IMG/VR virus record: IMGVR_UViG_3300033388_002987
Coordinates: 1-64,000 of that record
DNA from: a virus
DNA: 64,000 nt
Direction: 5' to 3' (one strand)
The number at the start of each line of letters is the position of its first letter. The first letter of the stretch is position 1. The notes under the pieces were generated by a model. It was not told the origin of the DNA and did no database searches. It was given only the letters and a program-made list of their open reading frames with translations. Position numbers and translations under genes: made by a program. This document shows, piece after piece, positions 39,865-48,900 of the stretch.

Positions 39865-40625
39865 TGGCATATCAATATAGACCAATCAAACAGGCGCAGC
39901 CTGGAGATGTAATAGAGTATCAAAGAACTAGCAATTATCCTTTAGATAATGCTGATAGAGTTGGTAAAAACTGTCTAGTACCACTTATCAGGGTGGAAGA
40001 GTATAATAAACTATACTTTACTAATCGGAGGGGTAACGAAGATTGGATGGCAGGACATGGTACATGGAAACTCCTTAAAACCAAACCTGGCTCAGAAGCC
40101 AAGGTAGGAGATACTATTATATGTATTGAATGGAGTGGTAGTAGCCACCATGTAGGAGAAACTTTAGTAGTAACTCCTGTGAATCTATATGCTACAATAA
40201 CAGCAGGCAAATGGCTAGTCCTCTGCGAAGCAGATGGTATACTAACATCCACTGGGGCAACTGCCTCTTATACACATGATGATATGCCAGACTCATTCTG
40301 CTATTTAGCACTAGAACCAGACATAAAACTAACAAACCAAAAGGAAACAACAATGAACTCAGATAAATTAGCAAAAGCTATTATAGATGTATGTACACCA
40401 GAAGTAAAAACAGTTAAGGTCAAAACAGACCTTCAAAAACGTAAGAAATTCTCAGGAGTTATTTATACAACAAGTGGTAAATATAACACTACAGTATACT
40501 CTAACAGTGAAAAGAAACTACGCAAACTAATGCAACTCCCTCACAACCTTGGTATGACTATGGTTACTCATGAGGCTAAATCAGTTATCACTACTAATAT
40601 ACCGGTAGTTACTACTAAAGCCTAG
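39864..40625 (+). CDS. SH3-like repeat protein fused to a small C-terminal domain, 253 aa
   Basis: Residues 1-155 parallel 34093-34749 (MAYQYRPI...PGDVIEY; WKLLKTKPGSEAKVGDTIICIEW). Residues 164-253 look like a separate protein: its DNA has AAAGGA plus ATG at 40353 in the same frame (a 90-aa product starting MNSDKLAKAI). The linker LTNQKETT is just the translated SD region. A lost stop codon seems to have fused two genes; the internal start may still make the short form. Confidence 0.65.
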   Translation: MAYQYRPIKQAQPGDVIEYQRTSNYPLDNADRVGKNCLVPLIRVEEYNKLYFTNRRGNEDWMAGHGTWKLLKTKPGSEAKVGDTIICIEWSGSSHHVGETLVVTPVNLYATITAGKWLVLCEADGILTSTGATASYTHDDMPDSFCYLALEPDIKLTNQKETTMNSDKLAKAIIDVCTPEVKTVKVKTDLQKRKKFSGVIYTTSGKYNTTVYSNSEKKLRKLMQLPHNLGMTMVTHEAKSVITTNIPVVTTKA

Positions 40626-40654
40626 TAATCTAGGCTACCCCACTAAGGATACTA

Positions 40655-40834
40655 ATGAACTCACAAGAACTGCAAGAGCTAGTATCTTATATCAGGGAAT
40701 CACTTCGATACTCTGTTATAGGATTAAATATTCAAGAAATACAACAACTAAATCAACGACTAGACTCAGACGCTTATCAAGCTGCCTTAGCAGTTGAAGA
40801 GTTCTTTGAAATGAAACGCCAGGAGCAATCATGA
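40655..40834 (+). CDS. Small helical protein, 59 aa
   Basis: AAGGA site. Glu/Gln/Leu-rich amphipathic helices; ATGA overlap with the next gene. Unknown. Confidence 0.55.
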   Translation: MNSQELQELVSYIRESLRYSVIGLNIQEIQQLNQRLDSDAYQAALAVEEFFEMKRQEQS

Positions 40835-41034
40835 TTGATATCGAATATCAAGCAACACAGCTAGTAGAAGAAGTACTAGAATTCCTAGAGGACTCTCCAG
40901 TAAAACTTACAGAGCTTCTATACCATGACACGCTCTACGAGCGTTGCTACCAAGAAATAATCGACCGCTTAGCGGACGAGTGCGAAGCACGAGCTGACGA
41001 AGAAAAACTAAAGGACTACAATGAGTGCAATTGA
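40831..41034 (+). CDS. Small acidic helical protein, 67 aa
   Basis: ATGA overlap. Strongly acidic (VEEVLEFLEDSP, DECEARADEE). Overlaps the next gene by 14 bp. Unknown. Confidence 0.55.
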   Translation: MIDIEYQATQLVEEVLEFLEDSPVKLTELLYHDTLYERCYQEIIDRLADECEARADEEKLKDYNECN

Positions 41035-41341
41035 AAAACTATACGCTGAGATAAACAAAATAGAAGAAGAGGCTGGTCAACTAGACCCAACAGACTACGA
41101 GGCTTTATATAAGCTTTTAGCAAGTGCTTACTTTAAATCTAAGGACATCAACGAGTACTACTACGGTGGCAACGAACAAGTGCAAACTCCTCCAGATGAC
41201 TCTGAGGTTGTAGCCTTAAAAGAACAAGTACGTGTCTTAGAGGCTTATAAGGATGGTGCTGAACTATCTGAAGTAGAACATAAAAAAGTTATCTTAGAAC
41301 TATCTGCTAAATTAAATCAAGTCCTTAAGGTAGTATCATGA
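41021..41341 (+). CDS. Coiled-coil acidic protein, 106 aa
   Basis: Glu-rich N-terminal helix, a short loop with Tyr-Tyr-Gly-Gly, then a long heptad helix (residues 65-105). Overlaps the next gene (ATGA). Confidence 0.55.
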   Translation: MSAIEKLYAEINKIEEEAGQLDPTDYEALYKLLASAYFKSKDINEYYYGGNEQVQTPPDDSEVVALKEQVRVLEAYKDGAELSEVEHKKVILELSAKLNQVLKVVS

Positions 41342-41523
41342 TAGCTTATCTAGTAATATCAGTACTTATATTTACAGGATTTACCTACCTACAATATAGA
41401 GACCAAGCTCTACAAACAGAAGCTTATGGGTTATCAGCTCCTGTAATTACAATATTAGTAGCATTAGCATGGCCATTTGTACTGATACTATTATTAGCAC
41501 TATTTATTGCAAGTGAAACTTAA
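41338..41523 (+). CDS. 61-residue membrane protein
   Basis: Two hydrophobic spans (about 2-17 and 37-57) around a Gln/Arg-containing loop. ATGA overlap with the previous gene. Unknown. Confidence 0.55.
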   Translation: MIAYLVISVLIFTGFTYLQYRDQALQTEAYGLSAPVITILVALAWPFVLILLLALFIASET

Positions 41524-41532
41524 AGGTTAGTT

Positions 41533-42354
41533 ATGATACCTAAATGGCTCTGGAATAAAACAATAGCAGTATACGATCTCGAAACAGACCGTATACCAAC
41601 GACCTTAATATATATGATGGGTGTATCAGTAGTAACTATCAACGCCAGAGGCGTTGCTACCTCAACTCCTAGTAAAGTCTTCACACACACCTGGACCTCT
41701 TACTCCAACGGAAGCCTTATGCAAGGCATCTCCTTAGTAAACTCCTGTGATTTCAGAGCTGGTCACAACTCCGTCGGATTTGATGACTACGAAGTTCGAA
41801 GGTATCTTAACATCCTACTTACTAAGCCAGCTCTCGACACTATGATACTCTCCAAGATAATCTTTTCCAAAGATGATCTCTTTGCTATGGATCCTCAACT
41901 AAAGATTGATAAAGACTTATGGGGAGGCTACTCGCTCAAGGCCTTTGGTCAACGACTAGGCGACTTTAAAATCTCCTTCGATAACTTCAACAAGATGAAC
42001 GAGGAAATGGCAGTATATTGTAATCAAGATGTAAATCTCACCAGTAAACTCCTACTTTTCCTTCTAAACAAAGAGAACTTCCCACTAGAACCTGTCGTAA
42101 CAATTGAACATCAGGCTGCTGCTATAATAGCTGAACAAACTGCCTTTGGTTTCTATATTGATATAGACTTAACTAGGAAGCTTAATACTAAGCTCCTTAA
42201 AGAAAAACTAGAACTATCTACTGAGCTCTCTAAGATCTTCTCTCCTAAGTTCTTAAAAGATGGTCCAGTTAAATCATACAAGAAAACAAGCAAGGTTAAG
42301 AAGTACCTTCCTAACACTCACTACATACCACTAATAGGAACTAATTATGACTAG
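41533..42354 (+). CDS. DNA polymerase (family A) 3'-5' exonuclease domain, separate gene
   Basis: 273 residues. DnaQ-type exonuclease motifs: ExoI VYDLETD (Asp15, Glu17), ExoII GHNSVGFDDYEV, ExoIII YCNQDVNLTS. The protein continues a little past the domain, into the segment that in T7 DNA polymerase links exonuclease and polymerase (LSTELSKIFSPKFL...KKYLPNTHYIPLIG), then stops. The matching polymerase domain starts at 58314 right after that linker region. It would proofread in trans if the two halves assemble. Confidence 0.85.
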   Translation: MIPKWLWNKTIAVYDLETDRIPTTLIYMMGVSVVTINARGVATSTPSKVFTHTWTSYSNGSLMQGISLVNSCDFRAGHNSVGFDDYEVRRYLNILLTKPALDTMILSKIIFSKDDLFAMDPQLKIDKDLWGGYSLKAFGQRLGDFKISFDNFNKMNEEMAVYCNQDVNLTSKLLLFLLNKENFPLEPVVTIEHQAAAIIAEQTAFGFYIDIDLTRKLNTKLLKEKLELSTELSKIFSPKFLKDGPVKSYKKTSKVKKYLPNTHYIPLIGTNYD

Positions 42355-42511
42355 AGATGAAGCTCAAGGACTATCATTCTTCACAGAAGACGATGTAACT
42401 AAAAGTCTTGATAAACTTTATGACTTTTTTGGGAGTGATATTAAGAAACTAGAACAGCAAGTAGCTTATTGGAAGCTTAGCTTCCAAAAGCAATGTGAAG
42501 CGACAAGGTAA
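42347..42511 (+). CDS. Small acidic protein, 54 aa
   Basis: ATG inside the end of the exonuclease gene; helix-rich (DVTKSLDKLYDFFGSDIKKLEQQVAYWK). Could be a small partner of the truncated exonuclease, by position only. Confidence 0.5.
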   Translation: MTRDEAQGLSFFTEDDVTKSLDKLYDFFGSDIKKLEQQVAYWKLSFQKQCEATR

Positions 42512-42514
42512 GTA

Positions 42515-42976
42515 ATGAACCTCTCAGACGATTCCATAGATCAAATCTATGAGTCCCTAGATTTATCCTGCTACCACTTCACTTGGTCCATTATAAACAA
42601 AGGCTCCAAAGGAGACTTTGTACTAGAATACATCCACCAAGAACTACTTCAAGACAGCTCTTTAACACGCTGCCTTGCATTAGTATTATGGGATAGTATG
42701 GACTGGAATGATGCTGTAACAGCTTATAATGATGAAGATTATCTAGTATTAACTACAGAAGAAGTAGACGATGAAATGCTAGAATCTGCCCAGAGTTATT
42801 TATATGAAGTAGTACTTCCAGAAATCCCGGAGTACCTACACTATTACTTCAATGAAGATACCTATATTAAAGACTACATTAATGATACAGTTCCCGGTGA
42901 AGTTATTGCAGACCATGATGGTGCGGAGCACTCTGTAGATGTAGATGGAACAACTTATTATATTTATAGAAAATAA
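42515..42976 (+). CDS. Very acidic protein, 153 aa
   Basis: Starts 3 nt after the previous stop with an AAGG site. Asp and Glu dominate over Lys and Arg throughout, with many Tyr and Trp. Such composition occurs in DNA-mimic anti-restriction proteins (Ocr-like), but no motif ties it to one. Last gene before the large gene-free block. Confidence 0.55.
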   Translation: MNLSDDSIDQIYESLDLSCYHFTWSIINKGSKGDFVLEYIHQELLQDSSLTRCLALVLWDSMDWNDAVTAYNDEDYLVLTTEEVDDEMLESAQSYLYEVVLPEIPEYLHYYFNEDTYIKDYINDTVPGEVIADHDGAEHSVDVDGTTYYIYRK

Positions 42977-44473
42977 TACGCTCGTCTCTATAAGACGTCG
43001 GGTTTGTGAAGCGAGGCTAACAAAACCAGTAAATGAAGTTTGCTGTACAAATAAGTCTTGAGATAGATAGTGACTGCCTGCTAAAGTACACGGCTATAAA
43101 ATGCAATCAACATCTACTAGTAGTGATGGAATCAGTGACACCTTAAGTGGTCTGCGGATTCGCGGTAAACTTTATTCTAGATAAAGGGTACTTGACCGCT
43201 ACTTCGGTAGTAACATATATGGTGAGTACAGTTACATGAGACATTTTGAGTCTAAGGAACTTGACATCCCAGGGTCGAAGTCCCTGGGCTACTAAAAGTC
43301 TAAACGAGACTGTAAATTGTACCGAACCCTTTAAGTAGGGCTAAATTGCAGGTTGCGGCCAACAGTCCGTACTAATAAATAGAATGATGCAGAAATGTAG
43401 AAATAGAGACTTACCTGTTCCACCACCTTATCTAAGGGCAACACCGTGAAGCCGGGGAACGACCAGTACGATTTATCGCTGACCCTAGACGGTCTTCAGC
43501 TGAAGAAAGCGTCCAGCTTCCACTCCATTTGCCTTCATTGGAGTATAACATTAAGACACCGGGATTTATACACCTTGGTTAATACAAACGTATGATATGA
43601 GCAGTAGGCTGCCTGTGTAAGTCAGGCCTGGGACACCAAAAGTCACGTAGGACCACTAGACTATAAAATCCATGGTGCTTGCTGGGATGCAAGGTGTAAA
43701 CCGTCTGACCGCTGTAGAGGACGTTAAATAGGCAGATACTAGTGAATCTAAGCAATCATTAGTAGCTAGTAACGTCAATGACAGAATAAGCTACGGCTTA
43801 GGAATCTTCGTTATGAAGGTGCCCACTACCTTAAGTGTGGGAGCTATGTTGTACCCATTCGGAGGGAACCTGACGCAGGCATAGTGAGTTCGAAACCGTC
43901 TAGTTGTGACTACTAATTAAAGTACAGACAATCCCTGTGAGCATACATAGTGGTGCAGGCCACAGCTTATTCCCTGGTTTGGGGTACAGTCCGTTCAAAT
44001 CGAGACTGGGTAAGTCCTGTTAATGTATGTTCTTAGGGGTCGTCGCAGCATGCAAGCGAATGACCGCTAATCATAAATAAACATGTACCATTATTTGTCA
44101 GTTGCGTAAATTCGAAAGAAACTGTCTGGTCAAACATATAGCTGAGGGATGTAACCTTTCAAAGTATATCTCAGCACAAACAAATAAGCTTATGGAGCTA
44201 ATAGACTAGGTAGGGAATCCTGCACTATTGGTTCTAGTAAGTTTATCGGGTCAAGCAAATGCCCCTCACAGCCCACGCCAGTATGATTGGATTCAAAGGG
44301 AGTAGTAAAATAATATGTGCCAAACAACGTGTATGAGAGTAAATACTACCGTTATTGTGATGGGTGTGCCTAGCCAGGACCTGTAGACTACCAATTCACA
44401 ATTAAAACAAAGAATAATAACGTTATGGTGCCCAGCAAACCTGGGTACTAGTAACGACTATTAAAGGAATTAA
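42977..44473 (+). ncRNA. Large gene-free, hairpin-rich block: candidate giant structured RNA
   Basis: About 1.5 kb with no ORF of 60 codons on the plus strand, in a genome that is otherwise packed. Many perfect stems, including CTAC-TTCG-GTAG near 43199-43210, CCCAGGG/CCCTGGG 43268-43288, GACG/CGTC enclosing TCTTC-AGCT-GAAGA near 43488-43513, GCCTG/CAGGC near 43610-43626, CTTGC/GCAAG near 43678-43693 and CCCAC/GTGGG near 43822-43841. A closed multi-branch domain lies at 43939-44032 (10-bp closing stem). GCTGAG/CTCAGC 44141-44175 and GTGCCCAG/CTGGGTAC 44428-44448 follow. It ends just before the SD of 44474. I read it on the plus strand by context. Confidence 0.6.
43939..44032 (+). ncRNA. Closed multi-branch RNA domain within the large block
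   Basis: The ends pair over 10 bp (GAGCATACAT 43939-43948 with ATGTATGTTC 44023-44032, one G-T). Inside are GTGG/CCAC (43950-43963), CCC/GGG, and ACAG/CTGT enclosing GACT/AGTC. This nested layout is what a folded domain looks like and is not expected from random AT-rich DNA. Confidence 0.55.
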
Positions 44474-44851
44474 ATGAACTTCAAAATAGGTGATTCAGTA
44501 CGTATTAAAACATTAGCAAACCTAACAGAACAGTACGGAGTGTATGGCGACGGTGATATAAGGTGCTCCCCTTACTTTAAACCATCTCACAAAATATACT
44601 GTGGAAGATCTGGTACTATATCATCAATAACTGATAATGGGATTGCACTTACAGAAGCAGCTTTTGATAATAACGTATTCTCCTCGAAAGTATTAGAACG
44701 AATAGTTGAACTTACACTAGTTAAAGGGCATATACTTATATGTGATTTTGATGCATACTCAATAAACATTAATATAAATAAAGGGTACACTATACGTGAA
44801 TTTCATGATAACAAATGTATAATGGTGTATTCCCCTATAAATACTTTATAA
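44474..44851 (+). CDS. SH3-like domain protein, 125 aa
   Basis: AAAGGA site. FKIGDSVRIKTLANLTEQYG...CGRSGTISSI matches the N-terminus of the 31106-33262 ATPase (FKIGDKVRVKF...GFAPKMYNACGAVDTII). Single SH3/KOW-like module; unknown function. First gene after the large RNA block. Confidence 0.65.
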   Translation: MNFKIGDSVRIKTLANLTEQYGVYGDGDIRCSPYFKPSHKIYCGRSGTISSITDNGIALTEAAFDNNVFSSKVLERIVELTLVKGHILICDFDAYSINININKGYTIREFHDNKCIMVYSPINTL

Positions 44852-44859
44852 GGTAATCT

Positions 44860-45405
44860 ATGAAACAATATGGAATAATACTAGGACGCATGCAACCAAT
44901 ACATATAGGCCACCAATCACTAATAGATAAAGTCATCTCCGATGACTTTACTCCTATAGTAATTCTTGGAACAGCTCAAGAATTTGGTACTAAGAAAAAC
45001 CCTTACCACCCTCTAGAACGTATCCATATGGTAAAATTAGTCTACCCTGACATCAGAGTATACGCCATGGACGATACTGAAGACTGGGATAAGTGGTTTA
45101 CAAACTTAGTAGATATCATCAAACTAATAGCTACTACTAACCTCTCCGAGGTTACAATATACACTCACAACAAACCTGAAGACCTTATGGACTTCACGTT
45201 CAAAGGTGTTGATTACACTAACGAGTACTACAGCAAATGCTACGAAATACTTGGTATCAATACAGAAAACATCAAAACATCTCACGTCCCTATAAGAGCC
45301 TCATCAATAAGAGCGAACTTAGAAATAAACAAACAATTCCTAGACCCTAAAGTCTACAACTACATAAAGGGCTGTAATGCTAAAACCAGTAACAATAATA
45401 TCTAA
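44860..45405 (+). CDS. nadM: Nicotinamide mononucleotide adenylyltransferase (NMNAT)
   Basis: 181 residues. Nucleotidyltransferase HIGH-type motif GRMQPIHIGH (residues 8-17), HPLERIHMV, a TEDWDKWF segment, and the C-terminal IRASSIR motif. It joins NMN and ATP to give NAD. In phages such as KVP40 it is fused to a Nudix domain; here the Nudix gene follows separately with a 29-bp overlap. Works with the NAMPT at 45960. Confidence 0.85.
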   Translation: MKQYGIILGRMQPIHIGHQSLIDKVISDDFTPIVILGTAQEFGTKKNPYHPLERIHMVKLVYPDIRVYAMDDTEDWDKWFTNLVDIIKLIATTNLSEVTIYTHNKPEDLMDFTFKGVDYTNEYYSKCYEILGINTENIKTSHVPIRASSIRANLEINKQFLDPKVYNYIKGCNAKTSNNNI

Positions 45406-45958
45406 AGAAAAATTAACAAACCCTAGATTCATCAGTACCTCAGCTCTTAACATCATTAGAGACAGCCACACCATGCAATGGGAAATGATTAACTCATTAC
45501 CAACAGTTCACATACTTGTAAACAAAGTAGACTCTCAAGAAATCTTACTAGTTAAACAAGTACGCCCTCCTGTTCTCTACAACAACAATGCACCACATGG
45601 TGAGTGCATCGAGGTATGTGCTGGACTAGTAGATAAGTACAGTAGACACCATGAAGATTCTCAAACTGCTTTAGTTGCTAAAGAAGAAGTACTTGAAGAA
45701 CTAGGTTACACTACAAGTTACATCCAAAGACTACAACCTATTCTAGGTTCTGTAGGAACAGCTGGCACTAAATTACATCTATTCTACACTGAAGTAACTG
45801 ATGCCAACTTCGTTGGCCAACAATTGGAGCCAACTGAGGATATCGAAGTAGTTAAACTATCTTACGAAAATGTATTAAATTTTATTAATACAACATCAAA
45901 CACAGACTCTACAACAATTATGTTATTACAATGGTTCTTATTAAATAAAAGGAAATAA
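45377..45958 (+). CDS. Nudix hydrolase (ADP-ribose-type)
   Basis: 193 residues. Nudix box in GLVDKYSRH...AKEEVLEELGY: Gly, then the x-E-E-x-x-E-E-x-G core, with Lys replacing the usual Arg. Large ADP-sugar pyrophosphatase-like plan (long N-terminal strands with VKQVRPPVLY). It may hydrolyse ADP-ribose, clearing the product of defence NADases. Overlaps the NMNAT gene; 1 bp before NAMPT. Confidence 0.8.
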   Translation: MLKPVTIISKEKLTNPRFISTSALNIIRDSHTMQWEMINSLPTVHILVNKVDSQEILLVKQVRPPVLYNNNAPHGECIEVCAGLVDKYSRHHEDSQTALVAKEEVLEELGYTTSYIQRLQPILGSVGTAGTKLHLFYTEVTDANFVGQQLEPTEDIEVVKLSYENVLNFINTTSNTDSTTIMLLQWFLLNKRK

Positions 45959-45959
45959 A

Positions 45960-47360
45960 ATGCAATCAATACTAAGCCTTGGAGACTCTTACAAGTACTC
46001 TCACAGTTCTCAATACCCTTCCAACACAGTCTCCATGTACTCTTACATGGAATCTCGTGGAGGAAAATACGAGGCAACTGTATTCGTAGGCCTACAATAC
46101 TACTTAGTAAAGTACTTAACAATCCCTGTAACATTACAAGAACTTGAAAAGACTAAACTCAAAGCGGCTGCCCATGGCATCCCCTTCGACTACGATGGCT
46201 GGTTACACATAATAAACAACCACAACGGTCTATTACCAATAAAAATTAAAGCAGTAAAAGAAGGCTCACTAATACCTGTAAAACATGTCCTATTAACAAT
46301 TGAATCAACTGACCCAGCTGTCCCTTGGATTGCTGGCTTCGTAGAAACTCTTCTAATGAAGATATGGTACCCAACAACTATAGCAACTAAGTCTTACTAT
46401 GTAAAACAAATGCTAACTAAATATGGCTCACCTGGATGGGCTCAATTTGCATATCATAACTTCGGAGATCGTGGAGCTACATCAGTTGAAGCCGCTGCAA
46501 TAGGTGGCATGGCCCACCTAACACAATTCAGCGGAACTGACAACTTTAACGCTTTAGACCTATGCGAGGACTTCTACGAAGAACCTATGGCAGGCTATTC
46601 TGTATACGCAACTGAGCACTCTACAACTACGTCCTATGGACGTGACGGTGAAGAACAATTCGTATACAACCAACTATTAGCAAATCCTGATAAGCCTATC
46701 ATGAGCTTCGTAGCTGACTCTTACGACGTGTACAACTTCACTGAATTCTGTACGGCTCCTGGTAGTCGTATTAGAAACCTAGTTGAATCTCGTCCACACC
46801 AAAAACTAGTCTTACGTCCAGATAGTGGCAACCCTTTAGAAGTACTACCTAAAATGCTAAATATAGCATTCCACAATGGCGCCATTACTACAGGCCCTAA
46901 AGGCGCTTACATATTTACTGATTTTGCGTTTCTTTGGGGTGACGGTATTACACCTGAAACTATAGAACTAATTCTTAAAGCACTTATTGAACTTGGTTAT
47001 GCAGCTGAAAACTTCGTTTTCGGCTCTGGTGGGGACTTAATGCAAAACATCAACAGAGACACTCAACGCTTCGCGATTAAGTGCTCTAATATTACAGTAG
47101 CTAAATCCTCAGGACAAGGCTTGCAACGTACTCACTACAATGAAGACATCGACGTCTACAAAGACCCTATTACCGACCCTGGTAAAGCATCTAAACGTGG
47201 CAAAGTAACTACTTGGTATGACACCTTATCAGGTGAAATAACCCAAGGACTGGTAAACACTCCTCCAAACTTAGACTGTATTTGTTTACTACAAACTGTC
47301 TTTGAAAATGGTAAGGTAGTTAAACCCACTATATTAGCTGAAATTAGAGAGGCAATATAA
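45960..47360 (+). CDS. nadV: Nicotinamide phosphoribosyltransferase (NAMPT)
   Basis: 466 residues, full family length. Key motifs: YSYMESRGG near the N-terminus, NFGDRG, the catalytic His in YATEHST, LRPDSGNPLEV, and FGSGGDLMQN. Makes NMN from nicotinamide and PRPP. With the NMNAT this is a complete two-step nicotinamide-to-NAD path (NARP2-like). Confidence 0.95.
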   Translation: MQSILSLGDSYKYSHSSQYPSNTVSMYSYMESRGGKYEATVFVGLQYYLVKYLTIPVTLQELEKTKLKAAAHGIPFDYDGWLHIINNHNGLLPIKIKAVKEGSLIPVKHVLLTIESTDPAVPWIAGFVETLLMKIWYPTTIATKSYYVKQMLTKYGSPGWAQFAYHNFGDRGATSVEAAAIGGMAHLTQFSGTDNFNALDLCEDFYEEPMAGYSVYATEHSTTTSYGRDGEEQFVYNQLLANPDKPIMSFVADSYDVYNFTEFCTAPGSRIRNLVESRPHQKLVLRPDSGNPLEVLPKMLNIAFHNGAITTGPKGAYIFTDFAFLWGDGITPETIELILKALIELGYAAENFVFGSGGDLMQNINRDTQRFAIKCSNITVAKSSGQGLQRTHYNEDIDVYKDPITDPGKASKRGKVTTWYDTLSGEITQGLVNTPPNLDCICLLQTVFENGKVVKPTILAEIREAI

Positions 47361-47692
47361 TGGAACTACTCTTAGTAATCTCACTACTACTAGTCATCCA
47401 CTTCGTGGCTGACTTTCTACTACAATCTAATTGGATGGCTCAAAATAAATCTAAAAACAACAAGGTATTACTATATCATGTATCAGTATACTCACTACCG
47501 TTCATGGTCATCATAAGTCCCCTATATGGACTTATTAATGGTGCCCTTCACTTTGCTGTGGACTACTACACTTCACGCTATACAAGTAAGCTATGGAACT
47601 CTGGTGAGGTACATTGGTTCTTCGTTGTAATTGGTCTTGACCAATTACTACATATACTGTCCTTAATATGGACTTACCACTTATTATTTTAA
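47360..47692 (+). CDS. DUF3307 membrane protein, 110 aa
   Basis: Overlaps the NAMPT stop by one base. HFVADFLLQSNWMAQNKSKNN near the N-terminus is the DUF3307 signature, followed by HFAVDYYTSRYTSKLW; three or four membrane spans. Function of the family is unknown; coupling to the NAD genes is a clue. Confidence 0.8.
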   Translation: MELLLVISLLLVIHFVADFLLQSNWMAQNKSKNNKVLLYHVSVYSLPFMVIISPLYGLINGALHFAVDYYTSRYTSKLWNSGEVHWFFVVIGLDQLLHILSLIWTYHLLF

Positions 47693-47701
47693 AGGATTAA
47701 T

Positions 47702-48493
47702 GTGACTAAAGAACAAGTAGAGACACATGGAGAAGTAATTAAGTGGTTTTGTGATAATGCAGATAAAGGTGCATGGATGGCACACGAAAAAGGTTCATGG
47801 TCTTTAAGAATAGAACCTACATGGGACACTAATTGTTTTTACGTTCAAAACGACCAATATGCTGTCCTTCGTAAAGCTCAAGCAGATGGTAAGGCCATAC
47901 AAATAAGACAGAATCCTCATGCTAATTGGGTGGATGGTAACACCAAAGCATTCTCTTTATTATATGAATGCTATCGTATCAAACCAGATGAACCTAAATT
48001 TAAAGACTTACTTATACTTGGTGATTACTACAAGGCAGACACAGAAGGTAATATTCACTCCAAAAGAACTGGAAAGATATTGAAACCATACCTAGAAAAG
48101 AATGGCTATCTAACAGTAACCTTGTTTCATAAAGAGCAAGGCATAAAGAAAACTAAAACAGTACATAGACTAGTTATGGAAGCTTTCAATGGAGAAAATA
48201 CACTTGATGTAAACCATATAGATGAAGACAAGACTAACAATAAGCTGTCTAATCTTGAGTGGATGACAAGAAAAGAAAATGTAAATCATGGTACTGGTAG
48301 GGCAAGACAAGTTGAAGCTAATTCAACTCGAGTAAAAGCTACCCACCTAAAGACTGGAGAAGAGTTAGAATTTATATCATGTGCTGAAGCTATTAGACTT
48401 GGTTATGCAACATTAGATGTATATGAATATCTTAAAAGCAATACAAGATTATCACACAAGGGGATGAGATGGGAACTTCAGACAGATTCGTAA
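47702..48493 (+). CDS. HNH homing endonuclease with NUMOD modules
   Basis: 263 residues, GTG start after AAAGGA. N-terminal domain (1-95) unassigned; [21 protein letters not shown] is NUMOD4-like; [11 protein letters not shown]...[27 protein letters not shown] is a classic [19 protein letters not shown]...AIRLGYA is NUMOD1-like. AT-rich codons. Inserted between the NAD cassette and the RNA ligase. Confidence 0.85.
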   Translation: MTKEQVETHGEVIKWFCDNADKGAWMAHEKGSWSLRIEPTWDTNCFYVQNDQYAVLRKAQADGKAIQIRQNPHANWVDGNTKAFSLLYECYRIKPDEPKFKDLLILGDYYKADTEGNIHSKRTGKILKPYLEKNGYLTVTLFHKEQGIKKTKTVHRLVMEAFNGENTLDVNHIDEDKTNNKLSNLEWMTRKENVNHGTGRARQVEANSTRVKATHLKTGEELEFISCAEAIRLGYATLDVYEYLKSNTRLSHKGMRWELQTDS

Positions 48494-48900
48494 CAATATG
48501 TACTCAATGTAGGTTGATTGATTACAACTGTAAATGTGGGGATGAAAAAACAAGTCCTTTTAAAGTAGGAGATTGGGTAAGAGTTACTTGTGAATTTTCC
48601 ACTACAATACAAAAGATATACAATATAACTCATGCTGCAATTAATTTTGAAGAGTTTTCTACCAAGAATATTAACACTAGGAGTTTTGCACCATTAAACG
48701 ACAGAGGGTTTAAAATTGAACTATGGCAACCAACTGAAGGTGAATGGTGTGTGTTTTGGGATAGAGAAACAACGGATAGATATTCAATTAGAAAATACAG
48801 AAATAAAGTTCCACAAGGGTATTTTGATGTAACATCAAAAGTATGGACAAACATAGCCCCACTAGAATTTATACAAACACTAAAGGACACGCATGCGTAA
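48469..48900 (+). CDS. Cys-motif protein, 143 aa
   Basis: Overlaps the HNH gene by 25 bp; AAGGGG site. N-terminal [13 protein letters not shown] could bind zinc, followed by [10 protein letters not shown] (SH3-like). Codon choice matches the HNH gene, so they were probably gained together. Unknown function. Confidence 0.55.
   Translation: MGTSDRFVTICTQCRLIDYNCKCGDEKTSPFKVGDWVRVTCEFSTTIQKIYNITHAAINFEEFSTKNINTRSFAPLNDRGFKIELWQPTEGEWCVFWDRETTDRYSIRKYRNKVPQGYFDVTSKVWTNIAPLEFIQTLKDTHA

Noticed and set aside
43260-44110. Degenerate tRNA array suggested by GTCGAAGTC, GTTCGAAAC, GTTCAAATC and ATTCGAAAG
   Set aside because: None of these lies in a proper T arm with a matching acceptor stem, and the loop TCGAAGT is not a canonical T loop. 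No cloverleaf could be drawn.
42977-44473. Large block as a group II intron or retron
   Set aside because: No domain V-like hairpin, no GTGYG start, and no reverse transcriptase gene in the window.
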